A stretch of 64,000 nt of DNA from Macrotrachela quadricornifera (taxonomy: Eukaryota; Rotifera; Eurotatoria; Philodinida; Philodinidae): assembly GCA_022393335.1 (NCBI GenBank), contig JAJEKB010000853.1, positions 56,146-120,145 on the forward strand, written 5' to 3'. The notes under the pieces were generated by a model, which saw only the letters and a program-made list of their open reading frames with translations, did no database searches and was not told the DNA's origin. The translations under genes and the position numbers were made by a program. Shown here piece after piece: positions 37,575 to 47,355 of the stretch; within the stretch, counting starts at the first letter, position 1; each line of letters opens with the position of its first letter.

Positions 37575-38575
37575 TTAACCCTCATACTACCACCTGAGGT
37601 CTTTTCGAATCCTAGACCACTTCCATTGTGCTTAATTCTCATAGCATAATGGATAAAAATCTCCGCTTTTAGATATGCGTTAATAGATGTTAGTCTCACT
37701 CATTAATGATATTTGTTTTCGCTTTTTGAGTATCGTTAATACAATAAAATATATCGAAATACGTATCAACATGTTGTTATCGATTGGGGTCTCAATAGAC
37801 CCCAGAGGGTAGAGTTGATAATACATAGATTATCTATGCGATATTATTAGTAGTAAATCCTTGATAGACTTATTTACTTGTAGAGAATCTTTCAGGCACT
37901 TATCACTTATATTATGAGTATGTAATAATACATTGAAATTGAATTTGTTATCATTTCGATCGCAATTTTTGGAAACAGTTCGTGTCATCCTAAAAAGTGT
38001 AGTTATATGGACCACGAAAAATCCTCAGTGGAGTCATGACAAGCTGTTTCGTCGACGATTATTTCTCCAACAACTAGGCCGGAGTCTTGCTGATGTTCAT
38101 CTGAATCAACGTTACCAGAATCCGAGAGCAGTTCAGCAAGGTGTTCGATTAGTTTTGCAGAATCCCGGGCTTTCTGTGACCCACCCGACGACTGCCGGAT
38201 CGAAAGCAGGTGAAAGACAACGTTGTCAACTCTGTTCAAGGTCACATGATAAAAAAGTCTCTACACAATGCTCAATGTGTTACTTTTCTTGTTGTTTGAA
38301 TCACCGTAAAATAATTTGTGATATGTGCTTGTGATCTTTTAATGAAGATAAGAAAAAAATGAAGTAATAAAGAATAAAAATTGTTAGAAAGTAGCACGAT
38401 AAGATCTTTTTCTTTCGATTTAGTCTATAATGCTCCTTCATATGTAAGCATCATACATACTCAATAGCTTGATAGAAATATTACTCTCTCTCTCTAATTC
38501 AAAATTGAGGTGGGGTTCGTAACGACCTCAATCAAGAAATAGGTTAGTGTTGACAGGTGGTAGTATGAGGGTTAA
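37575..38575. mobile_element. piggyBac-type element, internally deleted, nested
   Basis: TTAA target duplications at 37575-37578 and 38572-38575 flank perfect 18-bp inverted repeats: CCCTCATACTACCACCTG (37579-37596) and its reverse complement (38554-38571). The TTAA duplication is diagnostic for the piggyBac superfamily. Total length inside the duplications is 993 bp. A subterminal palindrome GGGGTCTCAATAGACCCC lies near 37786-37803. The element sits within the hAT-like element, so it arrived later. Confidence 0.93.
37933..38334 (+). pseudogene. piggyBac transposase remnant (C-terminal cysteine-rich domain only)
   Basis: Open frame of 133 codons inside the TTAA-flanked element. Its middle (SHDKLFRRRLFLQQLGRSL) matches the tail of a piggyBac DDE transposase. 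Its end carries the cysteine-rich zinc-binding domain (RCQLCSRSHDKKVSTQCSMC, then CLNHRKIICDMC). The catalytic Asp-rich core is missing, so the element is a deletion derivative unable to move itself. The frame is intact to the stop, suggesting a fairly young element or selection on the DNA-binding domain. Confidence 0.8.
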
Positions 38576-38859
38576 CAGTACAATGTATAATTGGCCATTT
38601 CTTATTTGTTCAGTTAATAATGTTTTGATGTGTATTTTTTTCTATTATTGAAATTGAAATATATTTTCTACAGATAAAGAATAACTTTATTGATAATCTG
38701 AAAGACAAAAACGTAGTTTAATTAGTCAAAAATGACCTTCGAAAAACTTTCCGGATTTTTTCCGGATTTCGAAAAAAAATTCCGAGATTTTCCGGATTTT
38801 GAGATTTTATATCCGGATTTTCGAGTTTCGCATCTGGCAACCCTGGTCATTATCCTTAT

Positions 38860-39285
38860 CCGTGTAAAAAAAAACAAGGAAAAAATCAAATTCTAATCGA
38901 TATTTTTGTGATTAAAAATCAATTAAAATGGGACGATTTTAGTTAGATTTCGTGATTTTCATTGAATTATAATCGTGTTAACGAAAAAATGTTTTTTTCT
39001 CGAGTTTTAGTCCTTCAATCATAGTTTTTTATTGCTTTTTCAAACTCTTCACGTCGACAGATAGTAGGTGTAACACCAAACCATCCTCAGACATATATGC
39101 CTGAGTTCGCGAGATAATAACGATATGTGCTTACGCATTCTTTGGTTATCGTAATTAAAAACGATTAAAAATTAAATAATCAATCAAAAGTCAAGAAATC
39201 TGATTAAAATCGTCCCATTTCAACCGATTTTTAATCACAAAAAATCTATTAGAATCCTGTATTTTTTTTACATCGGCTAACACGA
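38860..39285. mobile_element. Inverted-repeat element of unassigned family
   Basis: Arms of about 125 bp: left from GTGTAAAAAAAAAC through ATTTTTGTGATTAAAAATC and ATGGGACGATTTTAG; right, on the other strand, from GATGTAAAAAAAATACA through TTTTTGTGATTAAAAATC and ATGGGACGATTTTAATC. They flank about 170 bp of unique sequence. A MITE-like structure directly abuts the helicase pseudogene fragment. No clear target duplication or transposase. Confidence 0.65.
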
Positions 39286-39299
39286 ACCAGATGAGAATA

Positions 39300-39880
39300 A
39301 AACAAATTACAAAGATTTCAACCATTTACGAAATTTTAAATTAATACGATGTTCGTAGACAAATGTTCAGAGAATTTGATAAATTGATTAAACTCTGCTT
39401 AACTCTTCCTATTATTATAGAAACTGCTGAACATGTATTTAGCACATTAAATCGATTGAAAAACACGCTTCCAAATTCTATGACATAATCACGACTTAGT
39501 CATTGTTTATAACCATATATTTATAAAGAAAAGCTTGATGAAACTGATCCATATCAAATAATGTCAACGTTTATAGCGTCGAATGATAAAAGACAAGCTT
39601 TTTTTGGATTAATAGTTTAGTTTGAAATAAATGATTTTTTTGCTATGAAATTTTTATATTGAGTAAAGATTCACAAATTCTTGTCATAAAGAAAAGGGCT
39701 AACCAGCATAGTATTTTTATAATACCAAAATAATTAAATAATCAAAAATGAATTATTACCTGAACTCATTTTAGTCTATTTCATGGTAATACGTAAGAGT
39801 TTTTTAGAGTAACTAACTACCTTATACTGACCCTTACCTGATTTGAAAACGTTCCGCCGCCCCTGTTTGTACTAGAACTA
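39300..39880 (+). mobile_element. hAT element 3' remnant: transposase C-terminus and terminal repeat
   Basis: A plus-strand frame near 39380-39620 reads LTLPIIIETAEHVFSTLNRL and KNTLPNSM, then a stop, then SRLSHCL and later QIMSTFIASNDKRQAFFGL. This is the hAT C-terminal dimerisation region (consensus like 'LPVTTASAERSFSALKRIK ... LRSSMxxxRLxxL'). About 220 bp further, CGTTCCGCCGCCCCTG (about 39849-39864) reads on the other strand as CAGGGGCGGCGGAACG, a typical hAT terminus. The 5' part of the element is absent. Confidence 0.7.
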
Positions 39881-41724
39881 AGATATACTTGACTAATAAT
39901 GCACAAACCTTCTCTTACCATTTCAAAAGATACGAATTTAGCTCCATCTAAATGTTGTCACTCCACTTTTAGTTTGACTTAAATTTGATAGAAAATATAA
40001 TATATCTCGAATTTCAGCGAATTTTACATCATCTTCGATGTAAGCACCTAACCAACGTAAAATAATAGATGCAACAACGTCATATGATAGTATAAAATCG
40101 GTCAAAAAAAGTAAGCTCGACATAAAAACTCAAAATTTCGAACTCACTCACGCTTCCATATATTACCTGATATTTCTTGTAATTATAGAGCTGCCCTAAA
40201 AAAGTTTTCTCCGAAACCAGAAAAATTTTGTTATAAGACTAGAAGCACCGTTCTCAAAACGGAACAAAAATGCCCAGAACCCCCGAAGTACTTTTGTTCT
40301 GTTTAGGAATTCATTTTCCTAATTAATACTAATTAGTTGAGTACTAATTATCATTCTAATTTTTAGCAATCTTAGATTTACAATTTACGCTACAATTTGT
40401 AGAAAGTCTATTATTTCCCATAATCTGTAAAACATGAACTGGCATGAAGTTAGCTGGAAATTTCGACTCTACGCGATTTCGAGCTCACTTTTTTGACCCT
40501 AAACATTAAAATCGAACATGTTCAATTAAAAAGAGAAAAAGCTCGGGTAAAACTATAGTATAGAAAGACAAAAGATCACTATTGCAAAAATTTACAGTAT
40601 GATTTTTACGGTGGGCAGTTAAAGACAATCTATATCTCCATCTATAACACATAGTAATCCTGCCAAAAGTGAGAGACAGACTGAAAAAACGTCAGTTATA
40701 CAGTATATTATATGTATTAAATGTTATGGAAAGATTCTCGCAAAATCGTCAAATGTAGATATCAAGTTGACCACTAACAATCAAAAATGATAGTAATTAT
40801 TCAAAATCAAATAATTGAATCTCTTTTGTAATCATAAAAAGTGATCATTATGTCTCAAACAATACTATATTTTTATTGTTTCAAGATTTCATTATTCTTT
40901 TCACATCAAATAATTTAATCAAATTTGTTTCAATAGATATATGTTGTACTCTTCAAATACTATTCATCATCCTACTATTACCAATACATTTTCTACTTTT
41001 GTACATTTCGAAGACTCAAACAGATTATACTAAATTGATTCAATTTTAAAAACAATTGGTACGCAATCGAAATGTCATTTAGAAAAGGCATAATTCTCTC
41101 ATTATCTGGGTTTTTAGCACCATAAAGTGATCGGATGTAAATATTCTAAAACTCACATGGATCAAGCGCAGTTATTTTTAATGATGATCATGATTACCAT
41201 ATTTAAAATTGAAAAGAACTAGATGATGATGGTGTACAATCCATAATAGTGATACGCAGATTTTATGTTAATTTGTTAATATGTCAGATATAATTAAGAA
41301 AATATGTACAATTCCTTGATATTTCCAGGTAATGTATCGCTATTCTAAGAAGTTATTACGTCTTTTTTTCTCGATTGTGAAATAATATTCAGAGAGATCG
41401 TAACAAACTTTCATCCAATTATATATGTGCTGTCTTGACATTCTATCACCTTGTCGTACTAGAAATTTAGATAAAGAGATGAGTTTAAATGTTTTTTTTA
41501 AACTTCTAATAGCTTAAGATAAGAACACTATAACTGTTCAATGTTAATCATTCGTTCAAATGTTATTATATTACACAAACATAAAGCTTAAAAAACATCA
41601 ATACAAATGGTAGGTTCATATAAATAAACAACAACAAATACAAAAAAAAACAAACTAAATCAGTTGATATGATTATTCTTAATACCAAATATCTGAAATC
41701 AATTCTTTGACTAAAAATTTAATA
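39881..41724. other. Intergenic region with one unidentified coding-like fragment
   Basis: At 39938-40123 the minus strand reads DFILSYDVVASIILRWLGAY and FAEIRDILYFLSNLSQ, followed by protein-like sequence to a donor-like GTAAGA near 39920. It ends at the hAT terminus and is probably a relic exon of an unknown gene. The rest (40.14-41.7 kb) is AT-rich with no recognised feature. Confidence 0.45.
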
Positions 41725-44700
41725 TTAATTCGTTAAAAATCGATCAGCTAATTTATCTAGAGCAATTATTAATTGAAGAAATTGTGCCATTGATGCTGAT
41801 GTTCCAAAAACTCGAGAAGGAGATGCTGTATCTCTAATAAAATACAAACAAGAAATTTTAATTCTATTGAATTAAAAAAAAAAACTAAAAATTTTTATGA
41901 AATACTTTCGTTCTTTAGCTTGATTCATTTGATCCCATTTATCTTTAATTAACATATAATAACATTGTGATGCCTAATTAAATATTTAAAAACAAAATAT
42001 TAAATAAATTTTTCTTATTTTTACTTTATTTTTAAGTTCAAATAATTTGACAAGTTTTATACCATCTATATCAATAAAAATCGGCATAAATCTAATTATA
42101 AAATAAAAAAAATTATACATAAAATCAAAAACTCATTTATAAAATTTTACTTTTCTAATCCATTTTCAGCTAATAGATGTTGTGTATCTGTAACCGACAT
42201 TTTTTCTAAAGTTTTTAATGAAGTAGACATTGGTTCAGATACTTTTTCCATTCGAATGTGTGACATTAAATGTTCTAATGCACCTGAAGAAGGACTAGTT
42301 ATTGTTTCATTTATTGTTCGTGGTGGTTCAGGTGGAGGTGCAACTATAAAACAAAAAAAAATATTCTTAATAATAAAAAGAATTAAAAATAAGAAACGAA
42401 CGTTTTTTTGGTGGTGATATATTTGATTTTTTTTCTGTTCGATTAAATGCTTCTTGAAGTTCAATAAGTGTTTCTGAATAAGCTGCTTCAAACGGTTTTT
42501 TTGCAAAATTTATATATAATTTACTACCAACAATAATACCAAGCCAACCACTAAAACAAAACAATTGATTTATTATTGAAGAATTTAAAATTATATTTAA
42601 CATACTCAGGTTTATAATTTGCTTGAAGAAGAAGTGGAATAATAAGTTTTTTTCGTTGATATGCATATTCACATTCTATATAAAAAACTCATAAGATTAA
42701 GAGATAATAATTGAATCAAGCCTGTGGGAAAAAAATGTGAGAACACAATTGCTTCTTTTTTTGTTCGCTAATGAATCATCTATACTTAATCATATTTCGA
42801 GTAAATATTTCTATTATTTATACCTAATCGACAACTTGGCGAATCTTTATATTTTTCTGTTAAACACATAAGAAAAATTGATGAATTTTCAATAGCATCT
42901 GACATCGCATCTAGTAAATTTCCATGCATATTTTCCAGATCAACTAAATATTCAAATATATATTATTAATTAATTATCTAAAATAGGTTTTTTTTTCGTT
43001 ATATCCTTACTCCAAACATTATATCCATCAGCTGTTAATTGATCTTTAATTTGTTTTGATTGTTGTTTAACATCATGATTATATGAAATCATTACACTTT
43101 TATTCGTTGTTGTTGGCGATTTTGTTGAAGATTTCGTTGTTAAACCACCTAATAATGTACACAAACAGCCAGATGCTAATCGTCTTAATTCATCATTTGA
43201 TGATGCTTGTGCAATATTTACTAAAATATCATTTAATTTTTTATTATTATGATAATTTTTTCGAACATTTTCATCAAATGATAAATTCCAAATAAGTGTA
43301 CAAGCTGCTATTTGTTCTTGAAAATTTGTATGTTGTTCAAGCATATTTAATAAACTTTCAAGTAATTTTGGTTCAGAAAAAATCTAACAAATGAAAAATT
43401 TTATATTATTTTATTTCTTTTTTTTCTAATATTTACTTTGTGTTTATTATCATTAGCAACAGATAATTTTGATAAACCTTTACATAATTCACGTGATTCT
43501 AAACCATTTGAACGACGATCTGTACTATTTACTGATTCATATAAAATATTAACAAGATAAGGAATTGATTCTAAAATAATAAAATTATATTTTTTTTTCT
43601 CTTTAATCTATACTAAATTACCATTTGAATTTGTTAAATAAGTACGTTCATCTTCTCGAATGATATAAGCAAGTGTTAAATAAGATATTCCTTTAAGAAA
43701 AATATTATATGAACCAACTGTTTGAATTAAACGATTTAAGACCTTTAAAAAAAATTGTAATATGAAAAATACATAAATTTTTTTATTAGAATCTACTTCT
43801 AAACATTGATGTCGTCGTAAATCTTGAACTAATTCTGGTACTTGTGCAATATTATGTAAAATTGAAACAATCATATCAAATAATTTTTTTATAGCCTAAA
43901 TAAAAAAGACTTCTTAATATATTTTGTTTTTAAAATTATTTCTTAAATAAACAAACATCATTTGAAGAAAAATATTTGGAGTAATTTTCTTGATTAAGAT
44001 TATGTATAAGCATTGGAACAAATTGTGCATTAACAACATCCTATTTATAAATTAAATAAATTTTTTTTTTATTTGTTATTTTTAAATTAACATACAAAAC
44101 ATATAGCAGTGGTTTTATCCGTATAATTCCATAATGAATGAAGTAAATAATAAGTAATATGCCAACGTTCTTGTGTTTTAAATACATCAGTATAGATATG
44201 TTTAAATATTGGGTAACAAAGTTCTAAAATAAAAATTTTAGAATTAGAATCTTGTGAGGGTGATGCTAATTTCGTATTTACGATAAAATTTTTATTCATT
44301 TTTGTAGACCGAATTAAAAGCAATATCAATACTGAATTTAACAAATATCGATATATTTAGAGTATTGCATGAGCAAAGTTCGTTATCCTAATTAATCTAT
44401 ACAAGGTTTCTAATGATAAATTATAAGAAGAAGACAGTAGATTTTTAATGGCAGTCTTTGACAGAACACAAAATTTTGAGGAAAATGAGTAATCAATGGT
44501 TTTTTTATGACCTTCTCTTAGTAAGTTATGTGAATCATAAAGAACAAGACAAATGCATTTTTTTGATAAATTTCATTGCTTTTTCATTTTTTCTGGTCCA
44601 TATAACCTATTAAGAAAAGGTTGTAAAAAAAAGCGGCGATACTCATTTTGCCCAGAATTTTGTATTCTGTATAATGGTATCATTAAAAAACCACTTCTTA

Positions 44701-45142
44701 CAAAGCCTTCAAGTACTCTCAAAATATTTGTTTTTGTTTATTAGAAATTTTTTCTTCATATTTCATCTGTTATATCACTAGTTAAATTTAAACTATATCC
44801 GTAATATTATCAAAAATACATTCCTCTTACAAATTGTTTTTTTTTAAGATATTCTATTAATTTATTTTGAATTAAAAAAAAATAACAATTCTATTTACTT
44901 GTATATTTTTTTTGATTTATTGTATCGATTAACATTTGAAAATTTGATGTACCATAACATAATGTATAAATTTTATCGAAATATTGGATAATTTTCTCAG
45001 TTTTAACTGTTTCATATTCAGATTCACTTAATCGATTTAATTCATCAAGTTTAGAATTTAACTAAAAATAAAATAATCAATAAAATAAAACAAAATCAAC
45101 CGATTTTACCTGTGCCATTTCAGATAATGTATTAGTCGACAT
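41725..45142 (-). CDS. ARM-repeat protein with C-terminal TIR domain
   Basis: Minus-strand multi-exon gene: ATG at 45140-45142 (MSTNTLSEMAQ, exon to 45110), stop TAA at 41725-41727. A long armadillo/HEAT-like solenoid (for example FQEQIAACTLIWNLSF and RRLASGCLCTLLGGL near 43150-43330) leads into a TIR domain. TIR motifs: KSVMISYNHDVKQQSKQI (box 1), then across an intron VDLENMHGNLLDAMSDAI, FLMCLTEKYKDSPSC followed by RLECEYAYQ, and LIIPLLLQ with WLGIIVGSKLYINF. The Glu in CRLECEYA aligns with the catalytic glutamate of NAD+-cleaving TIRs such as SARM1. Domain order ARM-TIR without recognisable SAM domains differs from SARM1. A Pro/Ser-rich linker and short helical C-terminus follow. The exon set between 44.35 and 44.9 kb is uncertain. 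A role in NAD+ signalling or innate immunity is inference. Confidence 0.75.
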
Positions 45143-45463
45143 ATCTGAAAAATAATCTTTTTATTTTAGAAATGATTCATTTAATAAACCACCCTCGTTC
45201 GTTCGTTCGTTTGCCCTATGAATCATCATAAATATTATTCATCAATATATAACACTCCTGTCATCTATAAATGAAAGAAAAATTCAATCTATTCTTAGAT
45301 TGATTTTAAAAAAGTTTTTTTTTGCCTCTTTGAATTAATTTAATCAAAAATTAAAAAAAAAATATTTCAGTTTCTATCCAAATTTTACCATAAAAAAAGT
45401 ATCTTCAAAATTCTTTGGAAATCAGAATTTCGATGTTTTGAAAGATTATTTTTTTCTTAGCAA
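45143..45463. promoter_or_regulatory. Divergent promoter region between ARM-TIR and COX14-archease
   Basis: A 321-bp head-to-head spacer. It has a short (CGTT)n tract near 45196-45212 and poly-T runs, and ends in a pyrimidine tract with TTAG (acceptor at 45460) 3 nt before the COX14-like ATG. A shared promoter is likely; no specific factor site can be named. Confidence 0.45.
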
Positions 45464-45727
45464 ATGTTAACTCGTTTTTTTCAAACAAAAAATCGTACAT
45501 ATATTTACGATCGTTTACATCGAATATCAGCAACATTTTTAATTGGTCTTACAGGTCTTGCTTTTCTTGGTGTTTGCCATCAATTGTATAAAGCTAAAAC
45601 AGAATATTTACCTGACATTCGTCGACGAGGTAAAGAACGACTTGAAACAGCACTTACTGTAAGACAAAATCAAGCTGAACTTGTTGAACAACAACGTCTT
45701 GCTGAAAAAGATTTAGAACAACATTAA
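45464..45727 (+). CDS. COX14: COX14-like small mitochondrial membrane protein
   Basis: 87 residues, single exon. The segment YDRLHRISATFLIGLTGLAF (19-38) continuing to CHQLYKAKTEY contains one membrane span. It resembles the LHR-T-x-hydrophobic pattern of COX14, an assembly factor that stabilises newly made COX1 in the inner mitochondrial membrane. A charged, Gln/Glu-rich helix follows. The basic N-terminus (MLTRFFQTKNRTYIYDR) fits mitochondrial targeting. A splice acceptor (TTTTTTTCTTAG) ends 3 nt before the ATG, so the mRNA leader is spliced on, in cis or in trans. The stop is 9 nt before the archease ATG. Family assignment is by pattern only; another small mitochondrial protein is possible. 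Confidence 0.5.
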   Translation: MLTRFFQTKNRTYIYDRLHRISATFLIGLTGLAFLGVCHQLYKAKTEYLPDIRRRGKERLETALTVRQNQAELVEQQRLAEKDLEQH

Positions 45728-45736
45728 ACAAAAAAA

Positions 45737-47355
45737 ATGTCAACAGAAAATAAAAATAATAAACAAAATCAAGAAGAAAGTGGTCCATCAGCATCAAATG
45801 AAGATGTTACTTTTGATTATCCAGATATAAAATATGAATATCTTGATAATACAGCTGATATACAAATTCATTCATGGGGAGATTCAATTGAAGAATCTTT
45901 TGAACAGGTTAATAAATCATTAAAATATTCTAAAATTCTATAGTTTTTATTTTCTCAGAATTAATATTAATTATTGAATTTATTTTCATTTAATTAAAAG
46001 AAATGAATATACAAATATAAATCATTTTTAAAGAGAATAACTATTTATCTAACATTTCGTATCTGTAAACCCTTTCGTGAATGTTCTAGAGTTCGAGCAG
46101 ATTCAATTATAACAAAAAAATCATATTTCTTCTAGTTTATTATATCCAGTTAATTGTTTGTAAAAACATCATTTTCATTAGTATCGGAACTTGATGGATC
46201 TCATTACTCTGATATATATTCATTAGTAGATGTATCATCTAACTCGGAAGCAGTAATATCAAAATTACTATCCGAATCTGATTTCTAATCATACGATTAA
46301 ACCGATCAAAGTAGTTGTGATGAAAAATAGACTGAAAATACTCACAATAGGAAAAAAATAGTAAACTATTGCTATTAACGATCAAGACACAAAACGAATC
46401 ACTTAAAACTATTTGAGAAAAAGATTAAAAGACAAGAGAAGTCTGTACAACATTATAGCTATCCTAGAATCCATATCTTCATAGTTCGAAAAAAAATAAA
46501 TTATTATCGATTTTTTAATTCGATTCTTGAAAATCACTGAACTATGAGTTATCACATGCTTAAACATACTAAGATTTATTTTTTTTCATCTAATACTGTT
46601 TCTTAAATGATAAGAAGAATCATCAAAATCAAAACTAATTATTTTGATGTAACAAATAATGTATATGTTAATGATATTTCAGATGAGATATAAAATTTCT
46701 TTTAATTTTAATTTTCAACTTCCTCAATCTTTATAAAACAAGTTTTATTATAAAAAAACAAGTTTTCAAGGATTTCCCCTTCTATGCATCTTTGCATCTG
46801 ATTTCCTTTATTAACTGTACTATCTATTAGAAGTATTAGTCTAAAATAATGTAAATAAAAGAAATCTTCCATTTGACATGAAAGGAAATATTAATCATAA
46901 AATATTTTATTCGATTATTTATCATTCATAAATCATTCTTGATCTTTTTTTGTCTTGTTTATTAATTCCTATATATAAATAATATATATATATATATATC
47001 TAAATTTTAGGCAGCAATGGGTATGTTTGCATATATGACTGATATTGATCGAATTGAAAATCGTGATATGAAACAAATTGATATTCGTGGTGAAGGTGAT
47101 TTAGAAAATTTATTATATAAATTTTTATCTGAATGGCTTGAACTTTATGGTATAGAAGATTATTTTATAGCTAGAAAAATTGAAATAAATCTATTTGATC
47201 GAAAAGAATTACGTATTATTGCTCGTGGTTATGGTGAAACATTTGATTCATCAAGACATACACAAGGAACTGAAGTTAAAGCGATCACTTATTCAAATAT
47301 GCAAATACATGAAACAAAACCAACACATGATGTTTATGTCATTGTTGATATTTAA
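45737..47355 (+). CDS. ZBTB8OS: Archease (tRNA-splicing ligase cofactor)
   Basis: Two exons, 45737-45907 and 47011-47355, join in phase (GAACAG/GCAGCAATG) to give about 171 residues. Diagnostic blocks: YEYLDNTADIQIHSWGDSIE (metal-site Asp and His), EQ-AAMGMFAYMTD across the intron, LLYKFLSEWLELYGIEDYF, RGYGETFDSSRHTQGTEVKA, ITYSNMQI and a C-terminal VYVIVDI. Archease promotes guanylylation and turnover of the RtcB RNA ligase in tRNA splicing and in the unfolded protein response. All conserved parts are present. The N-terminus adds about 30 disordered residues. The intron is 1103 bp, very long for this genome. The start codon lies only 9 nt after the preceding stop, suggesting co-transcription. 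Confidence 0.92.
45908..47010. other. Long archease intron, possible transposon remnant
   Basis: 1103-bp intron. Near 46150-46290 the minus strand reads an acidic, Ser/Asp-rich run (SDSNFDITASELDDTSTNEY) broken by stops. This is reminiscent of the acidic N-terminal leader of some DDE transposases, but is not decisive. The remainder is AT-rich, ending in a TA repeat (46981-47000). Confidence 0.4.

Larger units (their letters stand above)
37426..38845. mobile_element. hAT-like non-autonomous element hosting a piggyBac insertion
   Basis: Inverted termini CAGGGTTGCCAGAT (37426-37439) and its reverse complement (38832-38845) bound 1420 bp. Inside both ends are many copies of TCCGGATTTT-like words (left about 37440-37500, right about 38745-38825), typical subterminal repeats. 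Without the nested insert the element is about 420 bp and non-coding. CAGGG-type ends point to hAT, but the flanks (ATCACAGG and GTCATTAT) are not an 8-bp duplication, so one junction has changed since insertion. It splits the helicase pseudogene between the acidic DKDND stretch and CDPRYF. Confidence 0.75.
34057..38865 (-). pseudogene. DHX9: DHX9/maleless-like DEAH helicase pseudogene (C-terminal half)
   Basis: Reading from right to left, exons match the C-terminal half of DHX9/MLE. They include acidic DKDND (about 38850-38865), DPRYFPQTAAAMNELSEK with SFELIE, YIYSLGDDRDGAILVFLPG, LPLHSQLPREEQHRVIERV, motif [17 protein letters not shown], motif [66 protein letters not shown] and a Gly/Arg/Tyr-rich tail. 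It is not functional. The conserved Trp after FLPG is TAG (37220-37222), a TGA interrupts NGE-GEM (35501-35503), and transposons are inserted at 36692-37034 and 37426-38845. An extra antisense fragment fills the intron at 35.8-36.1 kb. The N-terminal half (dsRNA-binding domains, motifs I-III) is not in the window. A functional copy must exist elsewhere if the organism needs MLE. Confidence 0.88.

Noticed and set aside
37418..38853. An 8-bp target duplication for the CAGGG-ended element
   Set aside because: Flanks ATCACAGG and GTCATTAT do not match in either orientation, so none is claimed.
40186..40625. Possible MITE between CTGCCC (40190) and GGGCAG (40613)
   Set aside because: Only about six bases are shared at the ends and the internal sequence is not inverted-repetitive; no duplication found.
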